Assembly: GCF_014650075.1 (NCBI RefSeq)
Contig: NZ_BMUG01000005.1
Span: 1 to 64,000 of the forward strand
Reading direction: 5' to 3'
Length of the DNA: 64,000 nucleotides
Origin: Streptomyces microflavus
Lineage (GTDB): Bacteria; Actinomycetota; Actinomycetes; Streptomycetales; Streptomycetaceae
In this document: positions 15,893 to 25,357 of the stretch, in pieces
Layout of the letters: the number at the start of each line of letters is the position of its first letter
Numbering within the stretch: position 1 is the stretch's first letter
The notes under the pieces: generated by a model
The model's input: the letters and a program-made list of their open reading frames with translations, nothing else
Told to the model about the DNA's origin: nothing
Database searches by the model: none
Program-made: the position numbers and the translations under genes

Positions 15893-16609
15893 ATGAGCAC
15901 CATCCGAGGGGCCAGGGAACGCGCCCGCATCGAAGTGACCGCCGCCATCAAGGACGAAGCCAGGAAGCAGCTGGCGGCGGAAGGTGCGGCCAGGCTCTCC
16001 CTGCGTGCCGTCGCCCGCGAGCTGGGCATGGTCTCCTCCGCGCTCTACCGCTACTTCCCGAGCCGCGACGACCTGCTCACCGCGCTGATCGTCGACGCTT
16101 ACGACGCCGTCGGCGAGGTCGCCGAAGGCGCCCGCGCCACCGCCGAACAGGCCCGCCCGCACCCCGCCCCGCACGTCGAGCGCTGGGTTGCCGTGGCCGG
16201 TGCGGTACGGGGATGGGCCCTCGCCCACCCCCACGAGTACGCCCTGATCTACGGTTCGCCCGTCCCCGGTTACAGCGCCCCCATGGACACGGTGGGCCCC
16301 GCCTCCCGGGTCGGCCTGGTCTTCATCGACCTGGTCCGCGACGCGTTCCGGGCCGACGGTCTCGCCGTGCCGCGCCTCGCACCGGAGCTGCGCCCCGAGG
16401 CCGAGCGGATCACCGCCGACCTCGCCCCGGACCTCCCGCCCCCCGCCGTGCTGGCGCTCGTCGCCGCCTGGGCACAGCTCTTCGGGCTGATCTCGTTCGA
16501 GCTCTTCGGCCAGTTCAACCGGCTCGTCGAGGCCCGCGAACCGCTCTTCCGGCTGGCGGCGGGGGAGCTGGCCCGCTCCGTAGGGCTGCGGGGGACCCCG
16601 GCCGGCTGA
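15893..16609 (+). CDS. TetR-family transcription regulator
   Basis: 238 residues. The TetR DNA-binding domain lies at about 10-58 (LSLRAVARELGMVSSALYRYFPSRDDLLTAL holds the helix-turn-helix). The C-terminal ligand domain resembles TetR_C_33-type regulators (AHPHEYALIYGSPVPGY). ATG 15893 has AGGGTG at 15881-15886. Two near-identical palindromes lie upstream between this gene and the divergent DUF385 gene, so it probably represses both. The ligand is unknown. Nothing follows in the same direction, so the operon is this gene alone. Confidence 0.9.
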   Translation: MSTIRGARERARIEVTAAIKDEARKQLAAEGAARLSLRAVARELGMVSSALYRYFPSRDDLLTALIVDAYDAVGEVAEGARATAEQARPHPAPHVERWVAVAGAVRGWALAHPHEYALIYGSPVPGYSAPMDTVGPASRVGLVFIDLVRDAFRADGLAVPRLAPELRPEAERITADLAPDLPPPAVLALVAAWAQLFGLISFELFGQFNRLVEAREPLFRLAAGELARSVGLRGTPAG

Positions 16610-16651
16610 GGCGGGGAGGGGCGGAGAGGGGAGCCGCCTGGTGAGTCTGTC

Positions 16652-16966
16652 CTATGTGTCCTCGGGGCCGGTGGAGCCGGAGCGGCCCGGCCTGCCCGGG
16701 ACCGGAGCCGGGGCGGGCAGCCGGTGGCCCTCCCGCCGCGGAAAGCGCCACAGGACATGGACGACCCGCAGGACGAAGGCCAGTCCGGCGGCCGCGGTGG
16801 CGATGCCGATGACCACGTTGCGCGCTGTGCGGCCGGGATCGAACAGGAACAGGGCCGGCGCGGCGGCCCCCGCGAAGGTGAGGGCGGCCAGCACGGCGCC
16901 ACTGACCAGGGCGTAGCCGATCTCGACCGTCATCGCGTCCCGCTGCGCCTGCGTCCGTCGCTCCAC
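16652..16966 (-). CDS. DUF6332 small membrane protein
   Basis: 104 residues. The start ERRTQAQRDAMTVEIGYALVSG is the recognisable opening of the streptomycete DUF6332 group. Two membrane helices follow (AVLAALTFAGAAAPALFLF and VVIGIATAAAGLAFVLRVVHVLW), with a positively charged, proline-rich tail. GTG 16966 was chosen because it keeps the family N-terminus; ATG 16933 is a shorter option. Function unknown. It lies downstream of the isomerase-family gene on the same strand but 89 nt away. Confidence 0.75.
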   Translation of the reverse strand: MERRTQAQRDAMTVEIGYALVSGAVLAALTFAGAAAPALFLFDPGRTARNVVIGIATAAAGLAFVLRVVHVLWRFPRREGHRLPAPAPVPGRPGRSGSTGPEDT

Positions 16967-17055
16967 AGCCGCAGTGTCACCGCCGCGGCGCGCTCCGGGC
17001 AAGGGCGCCTGCCGCGCCCGGCCCGCGCCGTTCCCGGGCTCGCGGCCGCCCGTCC

Positions 17056-17847
17056 TCACCAGGTGACCGCGGAGTTGTCCGTCCAGAGCCGGGCCACCGA
17101 GCGGTCGCCGCGCAGGGTGACGGCGGCGAGCGGCAGGCGGTTCCAGAGCGTGAGGAAGAGACCCTCGGCCGTCCCACTCAGCTCGCAGTCCACCCGGTCC
17201 CCGCCGCCCTCCGTGCCGGGTCCGCCGTCGCCGCCGTCCGCGCCGCCCGGGACGGCCGCGCGTACGGTCTGCGGCGGTGCGTCGGAGATCCGTACGGTCC
17301 ACACCGCGTCCGTGTCCACGGCCCGCACCCGCAGCGTGCGCGGGACGGAGGAGCGCACCCGGCTCTTGGGGCGGCCGTGGAAGCCGGTGAGGAGTTCGTC
17401 GATGCCGTCGGCCGCCCGGTCGGCGCCCACCGTCGTCAGAGGCCCGCCGAGCGCCGACTCCGCGTCCACCCGGTGCACGGTCGTCTCGTTCAGCTGGCGG
17501 CGGGACCAGAACGCCAGGGGTGAGGGGGCGGGCATGAAGGTCCAGCAGTCCAGGTCGGCGGGGGCGGCCTCCAGCGACCGGACCAGATGGCGGTGGCCGG
17601 TCCGGAACCAGTCGAGGAGTTCGTCGCCGTCGAGGTCCGGTTCACCGCCGTCGGGGTGGGGCGTGGTGTACCCCTCGGTGACGAACCCGGCCGCCCAGCG
17701 GTGCACCATGCCCGTGTGGCGCAGCAGGTGGCGTATCTGCCAGCCGGGGCAGGTCGGTACCGAGGCCCCGGGGCCCGCCTGTTCGGCGGCCGCCGCGAGG
17801 AGCCGCCCTTCCTCGGACAGGGACGCGATGTGCTCGGTGATCTCCAT
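17056..17847 (-). CDS. Maleylpyruvate isomerase family mycothiol-dependent enzyme
   Basis: 263 residues of the MDMPI/DinB-like fold. The N-terminal domain has PTCPGWQIRHLLRHTG with a metal-binding histidine, and the helix NETTVHRVDAE holds the other ligands (E and H). These metalloenzymes use mycothiol, the thiol of actinobacteria, in isomerisation or conjugation reactions. A second domain of about 90 residues follows, with a glycine-rich insert (GGADGGDGGPGTEGGG). ATG 17847 is the only reasonable start. It may share a transcript with DUF6332. The true substrate is unknown for most members. Confidence 0.82.
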   Translation of the reverse strand: MEITEHIASLSEEGRLLAAAAEQAGPGASVPTCPGWQIRHLLRHTGMVHRWAAGFVTEGYTTPHPDGGEPDLDGDELLDWFRTGHRHLVRSLEAAPADLDCWTFMPAPSPLAFWSRRQLNETTVHRVDAESALGGPLTTVGADRAADGIDELLTGFHGRPKSRVRSSVPRTLRVRAVDTDAVWTVRISDAPPQTVRAAVPGGADGGDGGPGTEGGGDRVDCELSGTAEGLFLTLWNRLPLAAVTLRGDRSVARLWTDNSAVTW

Positions 17848-17968
17848 GGCGGGATTGTGCCAGGGGTGCGGCGGACTGCGGCGGTACGGACCGCCCGGGC
17901 CGGTCCGCCGGGCCGGGCCTGTCCATACGCGCCGGGCCTGTCCGGTACGCGCCGCCGGATCCGCCCGC

Positions 17969-19213
17969 TCAGGCGTGGGTCGCGTTGCGCGCCCCGTACC
18001 CCAGGACGGCAGCCGCGGCGGCCAGCAGGGCCACGGTCGTCAGCGCCACCGGCAGCGAGAACCAGTCGGCCAGGAAGCCGATCGCGGGCGGCCCCAGCAG
18101 CATCCCGCCGTAGCCGAGCGTCGAGGCGGCGGCCACCCCGCTCGGTCCGGCCAGTTCGCCGGCCCGGCCCACGGCGACGGGGAAGATGTTGGCCAGCCCC
18201 AGACCGGTGACCGCGAACCCGGCCAGCGCGAGCCAGACGGTCGGCGCCAGTGCGCCGAGCAGCATTCCGGCGGCGGCGACAGCGCCGCCGAGGACGAGGG
18301 TGCGGGTCTGCCCGAGCCGCTCCAGGAGCAGGGTCCCGGTGAGCCTGCCGATGGTCATCGTCAGGGCGAACAGCGCGTATCCGGCGGCGGCGAGGCAGGG
18401 ATGGGCGTCCAGGTCCTGCTCCAGGTGGAGCGCGCCCCAGTCGGCGAGCGCGCCTTCCCCGTACGCCGTGCACAGGGCGATCACGCCGAAGAGCAGGACG
18501 ATCCGGCGGGCCCGCGGGTCGAGCCGCTGCTTGGGCTCCCGCCGAGGTGCGTTCGGCCCGGGGGCCGTGGGGGCCTCGGCCGTTCGGGGCTGAACGGCCG
18601 GACGGTGGCGCAGCAGCGCGGGTCCCGCGAACGCGGTGACGAGCAGGCCGATCGCGGCCAGCAGGAACAGGTGCGTCGAGGCGGAGAGCCCGCCCGCGAC
18701 CAGCCCGCCGAGTCCGGCACCGACCATGCCGCCGAGGCTGAACGCCGCGTGGAAGCTCGGCATCACGGGCCGGCGCAGCGCGGCGACCAGATCGACGGCC
18801 GCGCTGTTCATCGCCACGTTCATCCCGCCGTACGCCGCTCCGAAGACCAGCAGGACGAGGCCGAGCGAGAGCGCCGAATGGGTCTGCGCGGGCAGGGCGA
18901 TGCTCAGCGGGAGCAGGACCCCGCAGACCACGGTCACGGCGTGGCTGCCGTAGCGGCGGCAGAGCCGGCCGGTGAGCATCATGGTGATCACCGCACCGGC
19001 GGAGACGCCGAGCAGGGCGAGGCCGAGGGTGGAGGCGGAGGCTCCGGTCTGCTGCTTGATGGCCGGGATACGGACCACCCAGCCGGCGAAGAGGAAGCCA
19101 TCGAGGGCGAAGAAGACGGTCAGCGCGGTACGGAGGCGGGCCGACGAGGGTGGGGCGGTGTCTCCGCCAGGTCCCCCCGGTAGGGCCGTCCGCAGTTTGT
19201 TTAGTTGCGGCAC
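17969..19213 (-). CDS. MFS transporter
   Basis: 414 residues with about 12 membrane helices, starting FFALDGFLFAGWVVRIPAIK, the pattern of a group of actinobacterial MFS proteins found next to sugar-type regulators. A charged loop in the middle (about residues 200-230) splits the protein into the usual two halves. GTG 19213 was chosen because TATGCT ends 6 nt before it with TTGCGT 18 nt further up, which predicts a leaderless mRNA. An inverted repeat (19194-19218) covers this start, and a ROK repressor gene lies divergent at 19335. The substrate may be a sugar or a drug. Confidence 0.87.
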   Translation of the reverse strand: MPQLNKLRTALPGGPGGDTAPPSSARLRTALTVFFALDGFLFAGWVVRIPAIKQQTGASASTLGLALLGVSAGAVITMMLTGRLCRRYGSHAVTVVCGVLLPLSIALPAQTHSALSLGLVLLVFGAAYGGMNVAMNSAAVDLVAALRRPVMPSFHAAFSLGGMVGAGLGGLVAGGLSASTHLFLLAAIGLLVTAFAGPALLRHRPAVQPRTAEAPTAPGPNAPRREPKQRLDPRARRIVLLFGVIALCTAYGEGALADWGALHLEQDLDAHPCLAAAGYALFALTMTIGRLTGTLLLERLGQTRTLVLGGAVAAAGMLLGALAPTVWLALAGFAVTGLGLANIFPVAVGRAGELAGPSGVAAASTLGYGGMLLGPPAIGFLADWFSLPVALTTVALLAAAAAVLGYGARNATHA

Positions 19214-19218
19214 AAACT
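19194..19218. promoter_or_regulatory. ROK-type operator over the MFS gene start
   Basis: AGTTTGT at 19194-19200 and ACAAACT at 19212-19218 are perfect 7-bp arms with an 11-nt centre, AT-rich in a GC-rich setting. The right arm covers the predicted start of the MFS transcript, and the centre is its first codons. Confidence 0.6.
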
Positions 19219-19334
19219 CAGCATAGGGGCGGCCGGACGCTGGACGCAAGACGGCTGACGGAGGGGCACGTCACCCCTCCCGGCCGGTTCCCTCGGCGTC
19301 CGGGACACCTCCGGATCATGGGAGACTCGCCCTC

Positions 19335-20549
19335 ATGAACGGCAAGGCGACCACCACCCGGACGAAGTTGGAGAGGGGCCGCAGCGCGCTCGGGCCCGCA
19401 CTGGAGCTGGTCCACACCGGGCGCGCCCCCACGCGCGCCGTCCTCACCTCCGAGCTCGGTGTCACCCGGGCCACCGCCGGGGCGGTCGCCGCGGAGCTGG
19501 AGGCGCTCGGGCTGATCCGGGTCGACTCCAGCCCCGGTTCCGCGGCCGGTTCGCAGGGCCGCCCCTCGCACCGGCTCGCCGTCCTGGAGACCGGCCCCGT
19601 CGTCCTCGCCGCCCAGGTCCACGCCGACGGCTTCCGGGCCGCCCTCGTCGGGCTCGGCGGCCGGATCGTCGCCACGGCGCCGGGCTGCGTCGCGGTGATG
19701 GCCGACCCCGCGCAGGTCCTCGGCGAGGTCGTGGCTGCGGGGGCGGAGCTGCTCCGCGCGAGCGGGCTGCGCTGCGTCGGCGCCGGGCTCGCCGTCCCCT
19801 CGGCGGTCGCCGAACCCGAAGGCACCGCGCTCAACCCGCTGCACCTCGCCTGGCCCGCGGGCTCGCCCGTCCGGGACATCTTCGCCGCCTGTGTCCGCGA
19901 CGCGGGCATCACGGGCCCCGCCTTCACCGGCAACGACGTCAACCTCACCGCACTGGCCGAGCACCGGCACGGCGCCGGACGCGGCGCCCAGCACCTCCTC
20001 TGCGTCGCCACCGGCCACCGGGGCGTCGGCGGGGCCCTGGTGCTCGACGGCCGCCTGCACAGCGGGAGTTCGGGGCTCGCGCTGGAGGTCGGACACCTCA
20101 CCGTGAACCCCGAGGGCCGGCCCTGCCACTGCGGCGGCCGGGGCTGCCTCGACGTGGAGACGGACCCGCTCGCCTTCCTCACCACCGCGCGCCGCGACCC
20201 GGGCCCCGAGGAGTCGCTCCTCAAGCAGGCCGGTGACCTGCTGCGCACGGAGTACGAGGACGCGGACGTGCGCAACGCCGCCGAGGCGCTGATCGACCGC
20301 CTGGGCCTGGGGCTCGCCGGGCTCGTCAACATCCTCAACCCGGACCGGATCATCCTCGGCGGGCTCCACCGCGACCTGCTGGAGGCGGACCCGGAGCGGC
20401 TGCGGGCCGTCGTCGCCGACCGCAGCCTGTGGGGGCGCAGCGGCAGCGTGCCGATCCTGCCCTGCACCCTGTCCCACAACAGCCTCGTCGGCGCGGCCGA
20501 ACTGGCCTGGCAGCCGGTCCTCGACGACCCGCTCGCGGTGCTCACCTGA
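19335..20549 (+). CDS. ROK-family transcription repressor
   Basis: 404 residues. A winged helix-turn-helix occupies about 20-65 (PTRAVLTSELGVTRATAGAV then AAELEALGLI), followed by the ROK kinase-like domain with the zinc motif CHCGGRGCLD and ASSGLALEVGHLTVNP-like helix with histidine. The ATP motif near residue 90 is degenerate, consistent with a repressor that senses sugar without phosphorylating it. ATG 19335 has GGAGA at 19321-19325. It probably controls the divergent MFS gene through 19194-19218. A hairpin at 20571-20605 ends the transcript. Confidence 0.9.
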   Translation: MNGKATTTRTKLERGRSALGPALELVHTGRAPTRAVLTSELGVTRATAGAVAAELEALGLIRVDSSPGSAAGSQGRPSHRLAVLETGPVVLAAQVHADGFRAALVGLGGRIVATAPGCVAVMADPAQVLGEVVAAGAELLRASGLRCVGAGLAVPSAVAEPEGTALNPLHLAWPAGSPVRDIFAACVRDAGITGPAFTGNDVNLTALAEHRHGAGRGAQHLLCVATGHRGVGGALVLDGRLHSGSSGLALEVGHLTVNPEGRPCHCGGRGCLDVETDPLAFLTTARRDPGPEESLLKQAGDLLRTEYEDADVRNAAEALIDRLGLGLAGLVNILNPDRIILGGLHRDLLEADPERLRAVVADRSLWGRSGSVPILPCTLSHNSLVGAAELAWQPVLDDPLAVLT

Positions 20550-20570
20550 ACCGGAAGCCGGAAATCAGGC

Positions 20571-20605
20571 GCGGTGGTGCGGCATCAGGCTCGCCGCACC
20601 ACCGC
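20571..20605. terminator. Bidirectional terminator
   Basis: Perfect 13-bp arms GCGGTGGTGCGGC and GCCGCACCACCGC with a 9-nt loop, lying between two convergent genes. Confidence 0.85.
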
Positions 20606-20628
20606 ACCCGAAACTCTCAGCGGTCCCG

Positions 20629-21147
20629 TCAGCCGACCACGGCCGACCGGGCCGGGGCGGCCGCGACGGCCTCGGGGCTGATCGAGACGGACCCGAACGG
20701 CCCGTCGGTCGTCGACCCGTAGACCGCCAGCGGCGGCAGGGTCGACGTGTCGCAGACCGCCGGCAAGGTGAACCAGACGGCCTTTCCGGCCGCGCCGCTC
20801 GGCCGTACGCCCCAGCTCTCGCTGACCGCGGCGATCAGGGCCAGACCCCGGCCCGAGGTGGCGAAGGAATCCGCCTCGTTCACCGTGGGGACACGGGGGT
20901 CGTGGTCGTGGACGGAGACCGTCAACCGGTCGAGCAGCAGCTCGATGTCGACGGTGCATGACTTGTCCGGCTGTGCGTGCCGGTGGACGTTGGTCAGCAG
21001 TTCGGTGACGCCCAAGGCTGCCTGGTCGATCAGAGGATCGAGATGCCAGTAGCGCAGTTGCGCCGAGATGATTCTGCGGACCTGACCGATCCGCGACGGC
21101 AGGGCTTGGAGCTCCACCGTGCAGTGCCTGCTTGGCTCGCTGATCAC
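20629..21147 (-). CDS. RsbW-like ATP-binding regulatory protein
   Basis: 172 residues of the HATPase_c_2 type. The N box is VTELLTNVHRHA (about 47-58) and the G1/G2 boxes are in ATSGRGLALIAAVSESWG (about 98-114), so ATP binding is intact. There is no sensor or receiver domain. Such proteins act as anti-sigma kinases or, in Streptomyces, as partners of XRE/DUF397-type regulators; neither lies beside it here. GTG 21147 has GGGGAG 8 nt upstream. The C-terminal 45 residues are alanine- and serine-rich and look unstructured. Confidence 0.83.
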   Translation of the reverse strand: MISEPSRHCTVELQALPSRIGQVRRIISAQLRYWHLDPLIDQAALGVTELLTNVHRHAQPDKSCTVDIELLLDRLTVSVHDHDPRVPTVNEADSFATSGRGLALIAAVSESWGVRPSGAAGKAVWFTLPAVCDTSTLPPLAVYGSTTDGPFGSVSISPEAVAAAPARSAVVG

Positions 21148-21401
21148 GGCTGCGACTCCCCGAAATAGGTCCGGAAGAAGAAGACGGACGAACGGAGCCG
21201 GCGGGACGACTGACTGCCGAATCCGCTCTGCTCTTGTCGTGTCTCTCGTGTCGCACGATCCGGTTCCGCGGTGTCCCGCGGGAGCGAATCGCTCTGTCAC
21301 CGATGGTGCACCTTCAGTGACGTGGCTCCAGCGTGGCCCAGCCCGAGCGGCTCCGCAACTCGCGGAGCCGCGTACGGCGCCCGAGGAGCCGGGCCCGGCG
21401 C

Positions 21402-21719
21402 TCAGCCCCGGCGGCCTCCCGCGCTGCGCAGCGCCTCCAGGAAGCGGCGCAGCGGAGCGGCCCCGTCGCGTCTGCGGTTCCGCTGCTCCATCGTCAACCG
21501 GTAGCGCACACCGTTCACCCGGGCGATGGCCGAATCCGCCGCGAAGAACCACCGCTTGCCCGCACTCACCGTGCCCACCGGGGCGCTGTCGATCTCCCGC
21601 CCGTTGCTCATCAGCAAGGACAGCCGGCCGTCCTTGACGACCACCTGACCGGCCCTGGTCAGGGACCGGGTGAACCGCTCGATCCTGACCCCCGACGCAC
21701 TGAACTCGGCGTCCGCCAT
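21402..21719 (-). CDS. Hypothetical protein, about 105 residues
   Basis: Not recognised. The body is mostly short strands ([58 protein letters not shown]) and then a basic helix (PLRRFLEAL), which could be a small PH-like beta barrel. No signal peptide or membrane segment. ATG 21719 is 10 nt after a run of G; a GTG at 21743, 4 nt after AGGAGA, would add 8 residues and is as likely. It is divergent from the PLP enzyme at 21949. Confidence 0.6.
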   Translation of the reverse strand: MADAEFSASGVRIERFTRSLTRAGQVVVKDGRLSLLMSNGREIDSAPVGTVSAGKRWFFAADSAIARVNGVRYRLTMEQRNRRRDGAAPLRRFLEALRSAGGRRG

Positions 21720-21948
21720 TGCGGCTTCGCCCCCCTTCGTCACCACTTCTCCTGTGCAGTGTGCCCGGCCGCGCCCCCGACCGCCAGAGGGCACGGGAGC
21801 CCGCCGCGCGCTGCTCGCCCCGCCCGCCCCAACTGCCCCCGGGGGCCTGCCCAAAGGGAGGGCTATGGACCATCAAAGTCAACGTTTGTGCAGGTGGGGG
21901 GAATATCGTGGAGGCAGGAGCACCGGGCGGACGAACAGGAGCACGGCG

Positions 21949-23094
21949 ATGGACACCGATCGGCACGGACATGACCGCGGGGCGACGGGGACGATCATGG
22001 AGACGGTGGACGTCGACCGCAGCGACCCGGAGTACCGGGCCTGGCTGAAGGAGGCCGTACGCAAGGTCCAGGCCGACGCCAACCGGTCGGCCGACACCCA
22101 CCTCCTGCGCTTCCCGCTGCCCGAGGAGTGGGGCATCGACCTCTACCTCAAGGACGAGTCGACGCACCCCACCGGCAGCCTCAAGCACCGGCTCGCCCGC
22201 TCGCTCTTCCTCTACGGGCTCTGCAACGGCTGGATCCGGCCGGGCAAGCCGGTCATCGAGGCGTCCAGCGGCTCGACCGCCGTCTCGGAGGCGTACTTCG
22301 CCAAGCTGATCGGGGTGCCGTTCATCGCCGTGATGCCGCGCACCACCAGCCCGGAGAAGTGCCGGCTCATCGAATTCCATGGCGGGCAGTGCCACTTCGT
22401 CGACGACTCCCGCAAGATGTACGAGGAGTCCGCGTCCCTCGCCGCCGGGACCGGCGGGCACTACATGGACCAGTTCACCTACGCGGAGCGCGCCACCGAC
22501 TGGCGTGGCAACAACAACATCGCCGAGTCGATCTACCAGCAGCTCAAGCTGGAGCGCTACCCGGAACCCACCTGGATCGTCGCCACCGCCGGGACCGGCG
22601 GCACCTCGGCCACCATCGCCCGCTACGTCCACTACCTCCAGCACGACACCCGTGTCTGCGTGCCCGACCCGGAGAACTCCTGTTTCTTCGACGGCTGGAC
22701 CCACAACGACCCCTACGCGAGCAGCGACTGCGGCTCCCGGATCGAGGGCATCGGCCGCCCCCGGATGGAGCCGAGCTTCGTGCCCGGGGCCATCGACCGG
22801 ATGATGAAGGTGCCCGACGCGGCGAGCGTCGCCGCCGTTCGCGCCCTGGAGCAGGCCATCGGCCGCAAGGCGGGCGGCTCGACCGGCACCGGCCTGTGGA
22901 GCTGTTTCAAGCTCATCGCCGAGATGGTGGAGCAGGGGGAGAGGGGCAGCGTCGTCACGCTGCTCTGCGACCCGGGCGACCGCTACCTGGACAAGTACTA
23001 CTCCGACTCCTGGCTGGAGGAGCAGGGCCTGGACATCGCCCCCTACAGCGCGGCGATCGGCCACTTCCTCGCCCACGGAACCCTGACCGGCTGA
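21949..23094 (+). CDS. PLP-dependent cysteine synthase-like enzyme, Cds1 type
   Basis: 381 residues of the tryptophan-synthase-beta fold. [11 protein letters not shown] holds the PLP lysine (Lys79), [15 protein letters not shown] binds substrate, and [14 protein letters not shown] is the phosphate loop. It is longer than cysteine synthase and has the extra C-terminal region ([17 protein letters not shown]) of the actinobacterial group that includes mycobacterial Cds1, an L-cysteine desulfhydrase that releases hydrogen sulfide. AGGAG at 21937-21941 supports ATG 21949. No other sulfur gene is next to it. Whether it makes or breaks down cysteine cannot be decided from sequence. Confidence 0.85.
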   Translation: MDTDRHGHDRGATGTIMETVDVDRSDPEYRAWLKEAVRKVQADANRSADTHLLRFPLPEEWGIDLYLKDESTHPTGSLKHRLARSLFLYGLCNGWIRPGKPVIEASSGSTAVSEAYFAKLIGVPFIAVMPRTTSPEKCRLIEFHGGQCHFVDDSRKMYEESASLAAGTGGHYMDQFTYAERATDWRGNNNIAESIYQQLKLERYPEPTWIVATAGTGGTSATIARYVHYLQHDTRVCVPDPENSCFFDGWTHNDPYASSDCGSRIEGIGRPRMEPSFVPGAIDRMMKVPDAASVAAVRALEQAIGRKAGGSTGTGLWSCFKLIAEMVEQGERGSVVTLLCDPGDRYLDKYYSDSWLEEQGLDIAPYSAAIGHFLAHGTLTG

Positions 23095-23116
23095 ACCACG
23101 GCCTCCGGAGGAGCGC

Positions 23117-23596
23117 TCAGGACGCCGGCGCGGTCAGCCGCCCGTCGAGCCGGCGCACCGCGTCCCGGAAGGACCGGCCCATCCCGAGGCGGGCCAGCCC
23201 CAGCACCGAACGGAACGGTCCCGTGCCGTCGGCGGCGAAGGTCCACTGCACCCGGGTCCCGGCCCCGTCGGCGGTGAGCCGCCACTCCTCCACCAGGGCC
23301 CGCAGGCCGGGGGTGTTGGACTCGTCGACCCGGTAGGCGTACCGCTCGCCCGGCTCGGCGGCCACGATCGTCTCGCGGAAGCGGATGCCGCCGCGCAGCC
23401 GCACCTCCCGGCCCGCGCCCCCGTCGGTGGGCGTGGCCCGGGTGACGGCGGTGAACCAGGAGGGCCAGGAGGCGACATCCTCCGCGAGCGCCCGGTAGAC
23501 CGCGTCCGGGGGCGCGGACACCTCGGCGGCGAACACCAGACGTATCGGAGCGGAGTCGGTGAACTCCAGTCCCACGGTACGGAGTCGGCGTGCCAT
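23117..23596 (-). CDS. SRPBCC-family (polyketide cyclase/START-like) protein
   Basis: 159 residues with the helix-grip pattern: APIRLVFAAEVSAPPDAVYRAL as first strand and helix, then WPSWFTAVTRATP, FRETIVAAEPGERYAYRV and the long C-terminal helix (FRDAVRRLDGRL). These proteins bind hydrophobic ligands in a cavity; catalytic residues are not visible. GGGAGG lies 8 nt before ATG 23596. It lies 60 nt downstream of the SDR/DUF2867-like gene, whose C-terminal half also resembles this fold. Confidence 0.78.
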   Translation of the reverse strand: MARRLRTVGLEFTDSAPIRLVFAAEVSAPPDAVYRALAEDVASWPSWFTAVTRATPTDGGAGREVRLRGGIRFRETIVAAEPGERYAYRVDESNTPGLRALVEEWRLTADGAGTRVQWTFAADGTGPFRSVLGLARLGMGRSFRDAVRRLDGRLTAPAS

Positions 23597-23656
23597 CGTG
23601 TGCACCTCCCGGCGGTCTGCGCATATGGAGCAGGGCACACCATAGCGGCCGGGGCG

Positions 23657-25279
23657 TCAGTTGTCTGTACCACTGCCGGCCGCCGGCTCCCGGCCCTCCT
23701 GCCGAGCCCGGGCGGCGGTCCTGGCGGCCTCCGCGATGTTGCGGGCCATCCCGCCGAACACCACCGCGTGGAAGGGCGACACGCTCCACCAGTACGCATG
23801 GCCGAGCAGCCCCTGCGGGTGGTACAGGGCGCGCTGGCGGTAGAGCGTGCGCCCCTGGTCGTCGGTGCCGACCGACAGTTCCAGCCAGGCCGCGCCCGGC
23901 AGCCGCATCTCCGCCCGCAGCCGCAGCAGCTCGCCCGGCACGATCTCCTCCACCCGCCAGAAGTCCAGCGAGTCGCCCACCCGCAGCCGGTGGGCGTCCC
24001 GCCGGCCGCGCCGCAGCCCCACCCCGCCGACGATCCGGTCGATCCAGCCGCGCACCGCCCAGGCGAGCGGGAAGGAGTACCAGCCGTTCTCACCGCCGAT
24101 GCCCTCGATCACCCGCCACAGGTCCGCCCGGTCCACCGGCACGGCCAGCTCCCGTTCGTCCCGGTAGAGGCTGCCGCCCGACCAGTCCGGGTCGGTGGGC
24201 AGCGGGTCGCTCGGCGCACCGGGCAGCGAGGCGGACGTCCAGCGGGTCACCACCTGCGCGTCCTTGATCCGCTGGAGGGCGAGGCTCAGGGCCTGGTCGA
24301 AGCCGATCGGCCCCTGCGGCGGATCGGGGACGTACCGGACGATGTCGTGCTCCCGGCAGACCACCTCGTGGCGCAGCGACTCCGCGAGCGGCCGGGCGAT
24401 GGACCGGGGGACCGGGGTGACCAGCCCGATCCAGTGGCTGGAGAGCGTCGGGGTGAGCACCGGGACCGGCACGATCACCCGGCGCGGCAGCCCCGCCACC
24501 CGGGCGTAGCCCTGCATCATGTCCCGGTACGTCATGATGTCCGGGCCCCCGATGTCGAAGGTCCGGTTCACCTCGGACGGCAGGATCGCGCTCCCCACCA
24601 GATACCGGATCACATCCCGTACGGCGATGGGCTGGATCCGGGTGGAGACCCAGCTCGGGGTGACCATCACCGGCAGCCGCTCCGTCAGATAGCGCAGCAT
24701 CTCGAACGAGGCGGACCCCGAACCGATCACGATCGCCGCCCGCAGCACCACCGTCGGCACCCCGGAATCCAGCAGGATCCGCCCCACCTCGGCGCGTGAA
24801 CGCAGATGCGGCGACAGCTCCTTCTCCGCCACCCCGGCCGGGGTCAGCCCGCCCAGGTAGACGATCCGCCGCACCCCGGCCGCGCGCGCCTTCTCGCCGA
24901 AGTTCCGGGCGGCCCTGCGGTCGGTCTCCTCGAAGTCCGAGCCGGAGCCGAGCGCGTGGACCAGGTAGTACGCCACGTCGATGTCCCGCATCGCCTCCGT
25001 CAGGGAGTCGGCGTCGGTGACATCGCCGCGCACCACCTCGACCCGGTCCGCCCAGGGGTAGTCGCGCAGCTTCTGCGGCGTCCGGGCCAGCGCTCGGACC
25101 TGGTGACCGGCCTCCAGCAGGGCGGGCACCAGTCGGCCGCCGATGTAGCCGGTGGCACCGGTGACCAGGCAGCGCAGCTCCGCCTCGCCGGAAGAGCCAT
25201 GGGAAGAGCCGTGGGAGGAGGAGTCGGAAGAGGCGTCGGAGGAGTCGCGTACGTCGGGTTCTTCAGGAAGATCCGTCAC
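23657..25279 (-). CDS. SDR NAD(P)-binding protein with C-terminal DUF2867-like domain
   Basis: 540 residues. After a serine/histidine-rich low-complexity start (SSDASSDSSSHGSSHGSSG), an extended SDR domain begins at about 35 with LVTGATGYIGGRLVPALLEAG; it has YLGGLTP in place of a full catalytic YxxxK, so it may be a sensor or atypical reductase. From about 350 on lies a SRPBCC-like DUF2867 domain (SLYRDERELAVPVDRADLWRV, WYSFPLAWAVRGWIDRIVGG). The two-domain design is common in actinobacteria and its function is unknown. The serine tract could start at a later codon, but no good ribosome site decides this. Confidence 0.8.
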   Translation of the reverse strand: MTDLPEEPDVRDSSDASSDSSSHGSSHGSSGEAELRCLVTGATGYIGGRLVPALLEAGHQVRALARTPQKLRDYPWADRVEVVRGDVTDADSLTEAMRDIDVAYYLVHALGSGSDFEETDRRAARNFGEKARAAGVRRIVYLGGLTPAGVAEKELSPHLRSRAEVGRILLDSGVPTVVLRAAIVIGSGSASFEMLRYLTERLPVMVTPSWVSTRIQPIAVRDVIRYLVGSAILPSEVNRTFDIGGPDIMTYRDMMQGYARVAGLPRRVIVPVPVLTPTLSSHWIGLVTPVPRSIARPLAESLRHEVVCREHDIVRYVPDPPQGPIGFDQALSLALQRIKDAQVVTRWTSASLPGAPSDPLPTDPDWSGGSLYRDERELAVPVDRADLWRVIEGIGGENGWYSFPLAWAVRGWIDRIVGGVGLRRGRRDAHRLRVGDSLDFWRVEEIVPGELLRLRAEMRLPGAAWLELSVGTDDQGRTLYRQRALYHPQGLLGHAYWWSVSPFHAVVFGGMARNIAEAARTAARARQEGREPAAGSGTDN

Positions 25280-25357
25280 CTGTCCGAGTCTTGCACCCGA
25301 TGGCGTACGGCGTCGGGTGCGAGGACTCCGTACGGCGGAGCGCGCGCTGCCTGCGGC

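Noticed and set aside
13297..16609. Terpenoid or other biosynthetic gene cluster around the flavoprotein, hydrolase, F420-type reductase and TetR genes
   Set aside because: No synthase, cyclase or scaffold enzyme is present; these look like independent genes.
16724..19183. 819-codon open frame on the plus strand
   Set aside because: Antisense to the isomerase-family and MFS genes; Gln/Gly/Arg-rich shadow.
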